Below, one piece after another: positions 1-10,700 of a stretch of DNA of 64,000 nt. Below the pieces are notes generated by a model, which worked only from the letters and a program-made list of their open reading frames with translations, did no database searches and was not told the DNA's origin. The first letter of the stretch is position 1, and each line of letters starts with the position of its first letter. The position numbers and the translations under genes are program-made. The stretch lies in NCBI GenBank assembly GCA_018806915.1, contig JAGKQI010000003.1:87676-151675 (forward strand). Reading direction: 5' to 3'. Source of the stretch: Phytophthora colocasiae. Taxonomy: Eukaryota; Oomycota; Peronosporomycetes; Peronosporales; Peronosporaceae.

Positions 1-3000
1 ATCTCCTCGTCTAACGTCGTCTCCGTGGGGGTCATGGCATGCGACTGTGCAGCAATCTGCGCCATCTTCTTGCTGTTCGCGGTCTCCTCCTCTAGCTGTT
101 TCTCCATGAGCTGCTCGATCTGACCCAGGAACTTCCGGACGGCCTTGTTGAACAGCGCCAGAAGCTGGTTAGACGGCACGTTTAACTCCTGCTGGATCAC
201 GTCCACGGATTGGTGCTGCAGTCCCAGACTCACGAGGATCGCACGCTGCAGATACGACAGCGACATTTGTGGAAGACGCTGCAGGAAATATAGGCGAGCC
301 AGTGACGGGATCAGGTCCACGATCATGTGGTAGTCAACCATGTTCTTCGCATACGACTTGAGGCGCTTGGCATCGTACGGGGTCAACACCATCGCCAACT
401 CCGTGGGGCTGATCTCGCCAGTAGCACTACGGTGCAAGGTGATTTGTTTCTCCTCACCATTCGAGGTGGCGTTGGAACCAGCAGCCTCGTCGCTCAGCAG
501 ACCAAGCGCAAGTGCGCACGGGAACTTAGAGAAGTCGTAGCTGAGCAGTGAGGTGAATCTGCGTCGAGAGTCGGCAACAAATTCATCCAACCAACCATCA
601 GCGGGGGCTGCAGGCAAGTCGTCACAACGCAGTGAGCGCAGCATGATAGCGGTGTGCTCGCCAGTGAGATCGTTAGCTGTTTGGCGAATGTACACCGAAC
701 GGAACTTCCCGCGAGACCAGAAGTTGTGTAGCGGCAACGTCAAACCAAACGACGTGCCGAACCAGTGTAGCCGCTCGCACGGACGCTCATCCAGCGGCAG
801 AAGGAGAGGAGGAAGTGTCTTGCGCGGCTTAATTTTTTCCTTGCGAAGCTTTGACTTTTTCTCATCCTCGTCGTCGTCTTCCACCTTTTCTTCCTCTTCC
901 TTCTCTTCAGACTCTGCACCAGCAATATCGCTTGTAATCTCGCCCTGGTAGTATTTCGTAAGCAATTCAATAGCACGGGATCCGTAGCCCATGCCAGTCA
1001 CATCAGGGTGAGTAGCAATGCGTACGACGCGAGCACCCGAGAGAGCTGCAAACTCCGAATCCTGGAACTGTTGTGCAACCGTCCAGGGGATAAGGTCTCC
1101 GGAAGCGCGCTGTCCACGAGCAAGCTGAGCTTTCACTGACGCTTTGGAGATATCTCCCTCCAGAGCCACCTGAACGACACAGAGAACATCTGGAAGCTGT
1201 CCAGCATTGCCCTGAGCTTCAGCTCCAGGTCCAAGCAGAGCGAAAACGTGGTGCGCCGGTGCGTCAGACAGCAATTGCAAGTCGTTTGGCGTGTTCTTGT
1301 AGTGCGACGACACGTACAATGACATAATACGCTGCAGAAAGCTTTCCGACAGCTTGTGATACGAGAACAGTGAATCACGGTTCACATAGTACAGCTCACA
1401 ATCACGAGGGTGGGGTGTGCCAGCCACTAAACGGTGCGACGCATTCGTCGCATCCAGACACAGAAGCGCGTTCAGCCAGCGTTCAACAGGATCATTCGGA
1501 GCGTAACGAATGGGGGTCTCGAGCGTCACCTCACGGAGCACACGAGCGGACGATGATGCACTCCCAGCAGCAGCAGCGTGGGCAGCGTTGCTAGCTGCTT
1601 GCCAACGCTCTTCATGCAGCTTCTGCTCCCCCTTGCGGCGCTTCTGATCTCCGTGAATACTGGAGGCAGCACGTGCGGCGGCCTCTCCAGCACTACCCTG
1701 CTGTTCGCGCAGCTTCTGCAGCAGCTTCAGTGACAGTGAACGACCAGTACCTTCATAACCATTAATAGTGGACGACATGAACACGAGATAAGGTCCCAGC
1801 AGGTTCTTCACGACGGGGAGCGGGATGGCAGCAGCCTCATCGATGGCAACAAGTTCGGCCTGCGCAAGCTTCTCGTGGTGCGTAGGCTGAATGTACTGAA
1901 TAGTCTGACGGTGTTCACGGAAGATGTTGACGCGAACCACAGCATGGTTGAACTCCGGGTTGGTACTCTGCACAATTTCGTAGTCCAGGTGTTCCTTGTA
2001 CTTGAGGGCATCGAAGCCCTTGAACACAAAGTCGAAGACGGTCTTGAGGTTTTCGGGAGTAGGCGCTGTCACGAAAATGTTGCTGTACCCGTAGGCCACT
2101 GCTCCCGCCAGCGCCATACCAAGAGCAGCTGATTTACCTCGTCCACGCCCTGCAGTCAGTGCCACGGTGGAGCGCAACGTCTTCTCTGAAACAGCTTCTA
2201 CGAACGTAAGGATAGCCTTCGCCTGGTCTAGCGTGCGCGCCTGTTCCACAAGAGCGCCAACGGGCTGAGTCTCGCGAAGGGAAGTCTTTAGCTCCTGCAG
2301 CTCCAACTCGTCCTTAGTGAGTTCTGTGGATGAGTCACGAGGTGGGAGTGGCTCGATTTTTCGCGTATGCTTGGAAATGGGGAGGACATTAAGCTCATCA
2401 TCAAGCACGACACAGCGCTCGCACGAGGCCAGGGATAGAATAAAGCGCTCATTAAAGCGTGCCACCACGTCCTGGTGCGACTCGGTGCGGAAACGGGCGT
2501 GCACGTCCATGCTCATGGTGTAGAGCTGCTTGAGACTGTCCATAGTACGAAGCAACAACACCACAACGCCACCGCCCTCGACGGTCTCGATGGTGCGTGC
2601 CATAATGTTGGGCGTAACAGCCTCGAAGTCCTGTAGCACGCACATGCCGTAGGTGCTGCCCAGCACCTTGTGCGTCTCCTTGTAGTAACACCAGCGGATG
2701 TCGGTGGAGGCGATAAAGAGCTCGAACGGGTCGTCCTTACTGGGGTCGTACAGGCCACGCTGCTGCTGCTTCTTGATCTGGCGCATGCGCTTCTGACGGT
2801 GCGTGGAGAATCCCAGTTCCTTCTTGTAGCACCAGAGCACACGCGGGCGAGCCTTGACAGCTGCCTTGGACAGGATATAATGCAGATTCATGACCTGGTC
2901 CTTGCCATGGTCTCCCACAAGCACCACAAAGGATCGGAAGTTCTCCTGGATGCAGTTCTCCAGCAGAGTCCTCACGCGTGCGTCCACTTTCTTCTTGACC

Positions 3001-3002
3001 AT
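1..3002 (-). CDS. NAT10: RNA cytidine acetyltransferase NAT10/Kre33, C-terminus off the window
   Basis: The enzyme makes N4-acetylcytidine in 18S rRNA and tRNA using acetyl-CoA and ATP in the nucleolus. The minus strand is open for 1,000 codons without an intron from ATG at 3002 (MVKKKVDARVRTLLENC), colinear with human NAT10 as I know it. Seen in order: the N-terminal TmcA-like domain (VLWCYKKELGFSTHRQKRMR, about residues 50-75); a helicase P-loop GRGRGKSAA near residue 287; the Walker B region AIDEAAAIP near 387; the GNAT acetyl-CoA site RIATHPDVTGMGYGSRA near 667; a Lys/Glu-rich insert near 700. The window ends about 50-80 residues before the expected C-terminus. It lies 199 bp downstream of the Fanzor stop on the same strand, so that gap must hold its promoter. 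Identification is secure. Confidence 0.96.
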   Translation of the reverse strand, partial: MVKKKVDARVRTLLENCIQENFRSFVVLVGDHGKDQVMNLHYILSKAAVKARPRVLWCYKKELGFSTHRQKRMRQIKKQQQRGLYDPSKDDPFELFIASTDIRWCYYKETHKVLGSTYGMCVLQDFEAVTPNIMARTIETVEGGGVVVLLLRTMDSLKQLYTMSMDVHARFRTESHQDVVARFNERFILSLASCERCVVLDDELNVLPISKHTRKIEPLPPRDSSTELTKDELELQELKTSLRETQPVGALVEQARTLDQAKAILTFVEAVSEKTLRSTVALTAGRGRGKSAALGMALAGAVAYGYSNIFVTAPTPENLKTVFDFVFKGFDALKYKEHLDYEIVQSTNPEFNHAVVRVNIFREHRQTIQYIQPTHHEKLAQAELVAIDEAAAIPLPVVKNLLGPYLVFMSSTINGYEGTGRSLSLKLLQKLREQQGSAGEAAARAASSIHGDQKRRKGEQKLHEERWQAASNAAHAAAAGSASSSARVLREVTLETPIRYAPNDPVERWLNALLCLDATNASHRLVAGTPHPRDCELYYVNRDSLFSYHKLSESFLQRIMSLYVSSHYKNTPNDLQLLSDAPAHHVFALLGPGAEAQGNAGQLPDVLCVVQVALEGDISKASVKAQLARGQRASGDLIPWTVAQQFQDSEFAALSGARVVRIATHPDVTGMGYGSRAIELLTKYYQGEITSDIAGAESEEKEEEEKVEDDDEDEKKSKLRKEKIKPRKTLPPLLLPLDERPCERLHWFGTSFGLTLPLHNFWSRGKFRSVYIRQTANDLTGEHTAIMLRSLRCDDLPAAPADGWLDEFVADSRRRFTSLLSYDFSKFPCALALGLLSDEAAGSNATSNGEEKQITLHRSATGEISPTELAMVLTPYDAKRLKSYAKNMVDYHMIVDLIPSLARLYFLQRLPQMSLSYLQRAILVSLGLQHQSVDVIQQELNVPSNQLLALFNKAVRKFLGQIEQLMEKQLEEETANSKKMAQIAAQSHAMTPTETTLDEE

Positions 3003-3201
3003 ATCGTCTTCCTTCAGCTAGACAAAGCGTTTGTGGACTCAAGGCATAAAGTGTGAAAAGCATTGGTTGCTGGCAAATTTAGATAAAAAGCTATATACAG
3101 GTGCCATATGTTTCAGGTCTATCTTATTGTCAATTCCGGCCAATTAGCTCGGTCAATATCCAGGTCTAGATACACTTTCTCATCTCCACGATTCTATCTA
3201 A

Positions 3202-5306
3202 TTACGTCCGCACGAAGGGCTCCATCCGTCCGAGTCCTAGTATCTCACTCTTGAGCAGTTCCACCATGTTGATAGCCGCGTTTACGTCGCGGTCCCAGTA
3301 CAAAGCGGAGCAGCTGCCCTCGTCACAGCGCAGCACACCGTGGCAAACTTTCTCTTCAAACTGCACTTCGGCTCGGTTGCGGACAAGCACCACACCCTTG
3401 CATTTCCTACGTTTGGGTAGCTTTGTGTCCACGGTATATCGGACGGGTGAAAGAGACTGGTGGCACTGCGAGCAGAGCTTGCTCGTCCTGAACTCGTCCA
3501 TGGAGACCACCGTTGCGCGCTTACGTAACGCCTCTTTCAAACCCTTCACCGGACTCGATGCGTGGCCCTTGATGCCATTGCGCTTACTCCAGTCCCCGTA
3601 CGCCACGCATATATCCTTGCCTGCGGTTGGAACGATGCGCTTGGTAATCGCGTCTACAGCAACGCGTGACATCCTCTTTCGAAAAAACTTCCACTTGAGG
3701 AATGGCCGATGTGAGCAGAACTGCAGTAGGAAGGCCACCGTCTGCCAGAAGTACTTCAGTCTCGACATGTATGTCGAGAAGCAAGCCGTTTTAAACGACG
3801 GCATGTTCGCGATAATCGATTGGTATCGAGGGTGACGTTTTCTAAGGCCATCATTCCACTCCCGAAACCGGTTGAATCCAGCCAAATGCCTGTACTCGCG
3901 TGTTGTAACTTGCACGATTTCCCGGGCGTTGCGTTGGCGCGGTATTTTCGCCCTTCTAATCCAACGCGGCCGGTTTGCCTTCTTTCGCTTACGCTTCTTG
4001 TCTCCGTGACGTCCGCGGTGCCGCTTCTTACGTCTCTGTTGACGAACTCTAGTCCCAACGTCTTCTCGCACCGCAGTGACTAAAGCTCGCATCCCTGGAT
4101 CCAGCCCGATCACGACGTTAGGGACATACCCCACAGGAACCACGGGGTCATCAGACATCTCGTGCGAAACTCGCTTTGGTCCGAACAGCAAAACGGAAGC
4201 GGAGTAGCCGTCGGTAGTCACCTGGTTTGCAAAAAGGTGACTCGCGTAGGCGTAGTTTTCCTCCACGGACAGTTGAGCGAACTCAACCTTCGTCAGCGGA
4301 CTTCCTTCCTTCATGGTTTCAAATCGGGTGATGTCGAATGCATGCCTCAAGACCTCCCATCTGCTGGCTCCGAACGAAGCCGCTGTGACCGGAATATGGG
4401 GGAGATCGAAACGGTGGTCCGGGATACGTGAATAAAACCCTGCAAGCGTTGACCCGTTGAGCGTTATGTGGGCGCTCGAGAATGTCGAGGACACTGGGAA
4501 CAGCGCAAACACCGCACGCTCTTTTCGTTAGGATCCGTTTCCATCCTGCGCTCTACAACGTCCAGGAACTCCCAAAGCAGTCGAACATAAAAACCCATTC
4601 CGATCTCCTTGATGTGGTTCGGCCACGGAATCCACTGTTCCCGCCACTCGGAACCGTCCGGAGTCAGAACGTCTCGAATCTCCAGCGCTTCCACAAGTTC
4701 CGTTTCCTCGGTGTTGTAGCATGCGCGGAGGATGGCGTTAACGAGATTCTTCTTCTCCGCTTTCTGCTTTTTGGTCATGGTATCGTCGATTTGTCCGAAT
4801 CTTAGTTGTGTGTACAGTCGTAGGCTCTTCCGGAAGTGCTCGCGAATCATCACACCAGCGTTCACGACCATTTGCTCGCGCATTTCGCTTTTCAACTCGC
4901 CGTATCCGACCTTGTGCTCAACTTCTGCGAGGCCAGCTCGCTCCCGTTGCGACCGGTACACAACGATGGACTTCCATAGATCCGGGTTCTTTTGGGCGAT
5001 GAGATTGGTTTTGGAGGTAGACGCCACGCCTGAGAAACAATGGTCGAAGAAGGTCTTGTCGGCAAAGTCTGGGAGCGCAAGTCCGCTTTCGAGGCATCGC
5101 AGAGTATGCAAATTAACCAAGTGCCAAGCTTCCAACTGGATCTGCTTCATCTCAAGAGCGGTTCGCTGGATTTCGTCACAGAGGCGCGAGTCGTGGCATA
5201 TTGTCTGGAGGCGACAGACAACGCTGGAGTAACTCTTGCCCTTCTTGAAGTTCTTCTCCAGTACAGTACCGGTAGATTTCTTTCTCTTGGATGACTTTGG
5301 TGGCAT
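3202..5306 (-). pseudogene. Fanzor (eukaryotic TnpB-like RNA-guided nuclease), one frameshift
   Basis: Fanzors are eukaryotic relatives of TnpB/Cas12 that cut DNA guided by an RNA made from their own 3' region. The N-terminal part runs from ATG at 5306 (MPPKSSKRKKS, a basic NLS-like start) and the C-terminal part ends at 3202; together about 700 codons, usual for Fanzor. The two parts lie in different frames, overlapping at 4464-4512; the switch sits at an AAAA run near 4523, where one missing base explains it. Seen in the C-terminal half: an RWEVLRHAFDI helix; RuvC-I VIGLDPGMRALV (about residue 400); a Lys/Arg-rich stretch; DEFRTSKLCSQC (about 604) holding the family's relocated catalytic Glu and first zinc-ribbon cysteines; RCDEGSC; and RuvC-III WDRDVNAAINM (about 673). 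All catalytic positions are kept. An upstream in-frame extension to 5432 exists but starts without ATG. I saw no terminal inverted repeats. Either a recent pseudogene or a base-call error. Confidence 0.88.
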
Positions 5307-5935
5307 TGACGCGCCCGCGTCTTGCAGAAGAGAACCTCGGCTCAGTTGGATGTGTTTGGTTTGATCTACGGGGTTGCAGGTAAAACTGGGAATGAATTGT
5401 CGAGTTGAAGAATGTACGACCCCGGACAACATTTCTACGTCAACCTAGGAGCTTCCGGGTCTAAGTCTACGCACCTTCTTGTATCCTACCCAGTGATGAC
5501 ACTAGACGTTCGATATAACTTCTATGGAAGCTCATTGGGGCAAGAAGAACAATTATACGCCTTGAATTTCGGTACAAGTAAAGGAAATTCGATCCACGAC
5601 AGACGACAAGAGCAAAGTCACTGCACCTGAAGGTCTCCAGCCTTCGTAAACGGTCACATTCACGTGGTACATGTAATACCACGCACTTGTTGTTGACGTC
5701 CGCGAAGACATCCTCGATGGCGAGTTCGCGCCGAGATCTGTGAGGGATCTTTGAGGATATTTGTGAGGCCGCCTCACCCAAAAACACTGAGACGTCGTCC
5801 AGCAGCAACGAGCTGTGCCCAACAAACTAAATGCAAGTTGAAGTGGTGGGAGGGGTTATATTTGATTTGACTTCAACGGTTGTGTCAACAATACCGTATT
5901 AGTATTTGCCATCGTGGCGGCGTACTACATGCATT
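5307..5935. other. intergenic stretch between Fanzor and CNNM genes
   Basis: This 629-bp stretch separates the Fanzor start from the CNNM stop. Minus-strand open frames at 5467-5808 and 5553-5825 lack a convincing ATG start and match no family I recognise. A short inverted repeat (GTTGAAGT at about 5835 and ACTTCAAC at about 5871) flanks a GGGAGGGG tract. I can support no gene here; it probably holds the Fanzor promoter or left end and the CNNM 3' UTR. Confidence 0.4.
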
Positions 5936-7662
5936 TTAAGTTTTAAAGCTAACCTCCGTTATGTCAATGAGCGGTTCATCTTGGACGAGGCCTACGGCAA
6001 GTTCATCTTCGGACGGATCGTCAGCTTGGCACAAGTCATCCAGACCCAGGCGTCCGGCGTCGTCAAATCGGCGCAGCAGGAATCGCTTGCGCTCCGAATC
6101 GTGGTGGCGGCAGTCGGAGATGTCGCCTTCGTCTAAGATTTCTGCCTGTAAAATTTCTTCTAGTACGTCCTCAAGCGTCACAATTCCCAGCAGCGTATGC
6201 ATATCGCCACTCTGTCATTCATCCGATATAAAGTGAGCAAAACTTGGTAAATACATAAGCTTCCAGTCTTACCGCATCCGTAGTCTGGGGTTGCTTCACA
6301 AGCACCAAGTGCGCGCTTTCAGTTTTGAAGGTTTCTAGTAACGCGCTCAATCTGCAATCGGGAGCCACAGAGCGTGTAGTCCGACCAAAAATCTGGAAAA
6401 AGCTTGACAGGAGCGTGTTCTCCTGAACGAAAGCAAGAGCCGCATGGTTAACAACAGAAGGAGCAGAAAAACTGATACAAGCAGGCAAGTTGCACGCACT
6501 TTTGGATCCACGAAAATGAGGTCTTTGACGTGGATGGTTCCAATGATGTCGTTCACGGAATCACCATGTACAAGGATACGCGAGAACCCGCTTGCGAGGA
6601 TGCTGTGAATGAGCACCCGATCCAGTACCGTAGATATAGCGGCCATGAAAAGCTCGTTCACAGGGGTCATGATACTTCTCGCCGTTTTGTTTCCAAAGGT
6701 CATGGCTCCTCGAATAATACTGCTTTCATCCTTGTCAATCATCTCCTGCTTCTCGTGGATATCGATAATCTCTGCCAACTGGAACAAGATGCATTAGCAT
6801 GTTGTGTGTGACAAGCACGGTAAAGCTCAATGAAACTCATTGAATGAGTGCGTACCTGTCTCCTCGTGAAAACAGTGCCGATGTCTTCGCCCAGTGTTGC
6901 ATCCAACGCCATACTCATGGGCTTTGCAAATACAAAAAAGAGAGCGATCAAGATTCGCACGAAAGGGACCACCTTGCCACCGATCACTGGTAACGGTGAC
7001 AACCACGATAAGAGTTCTGAAAGAGAAGGTAAGTTTGAGAGTAGTTTTCCCTACCTAGAGCGTATCTGGAACATAAAGCCTGTGGGACAATCTCCCCGAA
7101 TATTAGGATGAGGATGGTAGATGCAATAAATCCAAACAACCCTGCAGTAACAGCACAATTAGCAATGCAAAAGCGACGCCAACGAGTCTGCTTAATTACA
7201 GAGCTTACCGCTCGTGAGATCAGCCGTGATAATTGAAGTGAGCACATTCACCGCCACATTACCCAGCAGCAGCGTCTAAGCAATAGACGACATGATCAGT
7301 CCGTGCAGCAGTGATGCTGGAGTAAAAGCTCTTCTGACCGTTAGCAGCAAATTGCCGTTACGACGCAGTGGGATGACCTTCTTGGCGGCTGCACTGTTCA
7401 TACGTTCTTTTTCCGTGGCGTGCTCGTCCTCGCCTGCTGCGACGACGATCTCCAAGCCGATGAGGTCCAGTGACATGAGGCCAAGTCCCAGACCTGCAAA
7501 CATGGCCGAGAGTGCCAGCAGCAGGACTAAAGCGCCCACCTGTAGCGCGATTTCCTCACTGCTGAGCTCGACATCGTTCTTGTCACCCCCCATTCCACCT
7601 CCATTTGCTGCCACATATTGCAGCTGCGCCACCGAGAGCAATACAACACCCTCGTTCCTCAT
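5936..7662 (-). CDS. CNNM/ACDP-family metal transporter (DUF21 plus CBS pair), seven exons
   Basis: CNNM proteins are membrane magnesium/divalent cation transporters or regulators. Exons (plus coordinates, in coding order): 7339-7662, 7209-7275, 7055-7141, 6856-7016, 6500-6778, 6273-6422, 5936-6211; joined they give 447 codons in one frame, with GT-AG at each of six introns (63, 67, 38, 77, 77, 61 bp). Exon 1 holds a first membrane helix and the family motif AGLGLGLMSLDL; then RRNGNLLLT joins TLLLGNVAVNVLTSIITADL; then ASTILILIFGEIVPQ (typical DUF21) and IGGKVVPFVRILIALFFVFA. Exon 5 opens with LAEIIDIHEKQEM and the first CBS motif RSIMTPVNELFM; the second CBS ends at LLGIVTLEDVLEEI. There is no C-terminal cyclic-nucleotide-like domain, so it resembles the shorter plant/protist forms. 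The 38-bp intron is unusually short but needed for the frame. Divergent from the secreted-protein gene. Confidence 0.92.
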
Positions 7663-7778
7663 TTGTCTTCGACTTGACCACCTCGGACTCCGTAGAGTAA
7701 TGGGTTCAGACTGAAGACGTTATTATTTTTTTCACTATAAATAACAGAGCGTATCCAAAATTCTTGTGGGGCGGCCGG
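7663..7778. promoter_or_regulatory. 116-bp divergent promoter region
   Basis: Only 116 bp separate the ATG codons of the CNNM gene (minus) and the secreted-protein gene (plus), so both core promoters and 5' UTRs must lie here. It contains an AT-rich block (TTATTATTTTTTTCACTATA, about 7719-7738) that could serve initiation; I see no clear TATA box or perfect oomycete Inr/FPR match. Confidence 0.4.
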
Positions 7779-10700
7779 ATGACGATCGCGAAATGGCTAC
7801 TGGTAGGGGCGTGTGTGGTGGTCTCAAGTGGCGATGCCGCTACCCTGCTGCAGTTTGCCACGGTGAGCGCGTAGAGCGAGTGCTGATTGTGTTGTGGAGA
7901 TGACGTTGTGTTTTTGCTGTCGTAGGGTGACGAAGCCCTAAAGGATTCGATCTCAAAGGACCTTGTGACACTGGACGATGATCTGACCTTTTGGGATACT
8001 GAGCAACCACTGGTAGATCCTGATGACCGGATTGTAAGTGATGTAGAACTGGAAAACTTGGAGTTGCGCATTCCGATTCCTTCCTACCAACAACATAACT
8101 CTGCTGAGCTGAAAATGGCTGTTAGCGGACAACCCAATCCTTTTGAGATGCTCAATCTTCAAGCTGAATTACGTGATACGAGTCTCAATGGACAGCTAGT
8201 TTCAAGTCCCCCCGGTCAACAACTTACCCCCATGACAACCAAAAAGTCAAGTTCTACATTATCCGGATATTTTGAGACGCCACAACTTGAATCCGATTGG
8301 GCCTTCGGGGAAGAGGAAGCAACCGAAGCTAAGTCGGTTGAAGTACAGGTGCCATCAATTTTGATTCCTTTAGCTCTGGAGAATCCATACTCATACATGT
8401 ATCACTCTGTGCTGAAAGTGGAGTGTTTACCACTTGTGTGCGACGAAGATACTCCTATGGCACTTGACGGATTTTCTGTGAAAGCCACAGATACTACGCA
8501 ATGGCAGGGTTGGATTGACGATCTACTTGTGATTAGAATATCGATTGCTCGTGGGATTATTTCTCTAGGTGGCAGTTGGCGCTCAAACTGTATCAACCAA
8601 TATATGGGAGCCCAGTCACGGAAACTCATATCGTTTAAAGCAAGTGTCAGTTGCGTGAACAAGGTACTGACGGGCATGGAATATGTTGGTGAGCCCAACT
8701 TCAGTGGCACAGATGAACTCAAGGTCCGAGTGGGGTACGCACAGGATTTGGGAGCAACATTTAACGAAGTTACAGTCCCAATCACCGTCACTGAGCTAAA
8801 TGATGCACCATATCTTGATATGAGGTCTGTGTTCTACGAAGCCGAGGAAGATATTCCACTCGTGATCGACGATTTACACCTTCAGGATCCTGACGCGCTG
8901 GATAAACCACTTCGTGTCACAATGGAAGCCGCTCATGGACAACTTGCACTATTGCGGCCAAGTGGGGTAACACTGACGAGTGAAATAGTAAATATCGCCG
9001 GCGAAGAAGCGTCCAAATTGACACTGACTGGGACATTGCGTAACTTGAATGCTGCTGTGGCCTCTGTCGTTTACACTTCAGCGAAAGACTGGAACAGCTT
9101 GCAATTTCGGCACGACGACGGCATGAATGGATTTGATACGATCACTATCAAGTCGATTGACTTCTCGTCATTTAATGGGTCAAGTATGTCGACATTATTC
9201 GTTTACGTGGATCCTAGGCCTGACTCCGTTTTGATTAATGCTCCGTCAAATGGTGAAGCTAGTGTCTATGCCGATGATGCACCTGGAACGCTCCGGGGGG
9301 ATGAGGACACGTGGATAGTGATAAAAAATTTGGTTTTCTCTAGTGCTGATAACACTTACCAGGCGATCCTCACTGTTTCCTTGGTAGTGAGCCATGGAAT
9401 TCTGCACTTGTCACGTGTTCAAGGGTTAACGTTTATCGAGGCAACTGCTGACAGAGGCAGCATGTTAAAGTTCAAGGGAACGTTTACCAACGTGAACAAC
9501 TGCGTGGCTGGCCTACGCTATCTTCCAGGCCAAGATTTTTATGGGTTGGACTCTTTGGTCGTGACTGCAGATGCCGTTGACGAGTACACGCAGCAACAAA
9601 CGCCATTGGCGTCTATCCGCGTTGTTATAACTGTTGACGCTGTGAATGACGCTCCAGTATGGAATGTTGGTTCGTCTGTCATTCGTGAACTCCAGCAAGG
9701 TCGAGCTGCTAGTCTTGCTGGGATATCATTTCTTGATGTTGACGTTCCTGGGATAAATTTCGTAGTGGAGTCATGTGTGATGGATTTAATCGTCGAGACC
9801 AGTTCGGGGTCCATGGGGTTTCCAGACTCAACTGTCCAATTTTCCACTGGTATGAAGACGGCATCATATAAGGTGTTTTCTGGAACACTCGACGAGTTGA
9901 ATGAGATATTGTCTGAAATTACGTTCGAGCTTGCTAATCCTGACTACTATCGCGCTGATACTCCAAGTCATTTTGGCATTAATGTGCAGTTGACAGTTGA
10001 CGATCGAGGGACATTTGGATCGGGTGGACCTCTGATTCGCACTACGACGGTGGTGTTCAGTCCGGTTGTTTGGTCTTCCTACACTTTACAGATCATCGCA
10101 CCTGAAGATGTCCTTACGTTGGACGAAGACACCGCGTTTGGTTTCAACGGAGAGCTCCAACTGGCCGATCCAGACTCAGATCGATCCTTCCTCAATCTTC
10201 TTGAGATGTCGATTACTTGCACTCATGGAAGATTCACACTGAGAAAGGGGGTGACTGGGATTCAAGTGTTATGGAATGAGTCTGATTGTAACATTGTGGT
10301 TAAAGGCTTCTTTGCTCAGTTGAATATGGCTTTGAATGGGAGCTCGTATATTCCTGCAGAAAACTGGCACGGCACAGAAGAGTTGACACTCTCAGTGAAT
10401 AGCGTTGATAGACCAACGGAAACTGCTGAAGCCTCGATCTTCCTCTATATCGCTCCTGTGTGTGATGAGCCCCGCTGGGTAACTCTGACGGACGATCCAT
10501 CTACAATGCAAGAAGATGGATACCTGTTGATAAACACACTGTCACTGACGAACCCTGACTCAGTCGATGTAGAAAGTGAAGTTGAAGTGGCAATTGGAGT
10601 AAATCATGGTGGTATTATGTTATCGATGACGAGAGGTCTCCTCATCCAGCGAGCAGAGTATAGCACTTCCGATGATACGTTGGTCGCCCAGCACGCTCCG

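Noticed and set aside
2452..3063. Open frames on both strands within the NAT10 gene
   Set aside because: Shadows of the conserved NAT10 frame, which alone matches a family.
4464..4560. An intron to explain the Fanzor frame change
   Set aside because: A CCCAG acceptor exists but no good donor, and the residues lost would belong to the conserved FALFPVSS region; one missing A explains it better.
5467..5825. A small gene or Crinkler-type effector fragment on the minus strand
   Set aside because: No ATG start and no LFLAK or other effector motif.
3003..5935. Terminal inverted repeats for the Fanzor element
   Set aside because: No convincing inverted pair found by eye around the gene.
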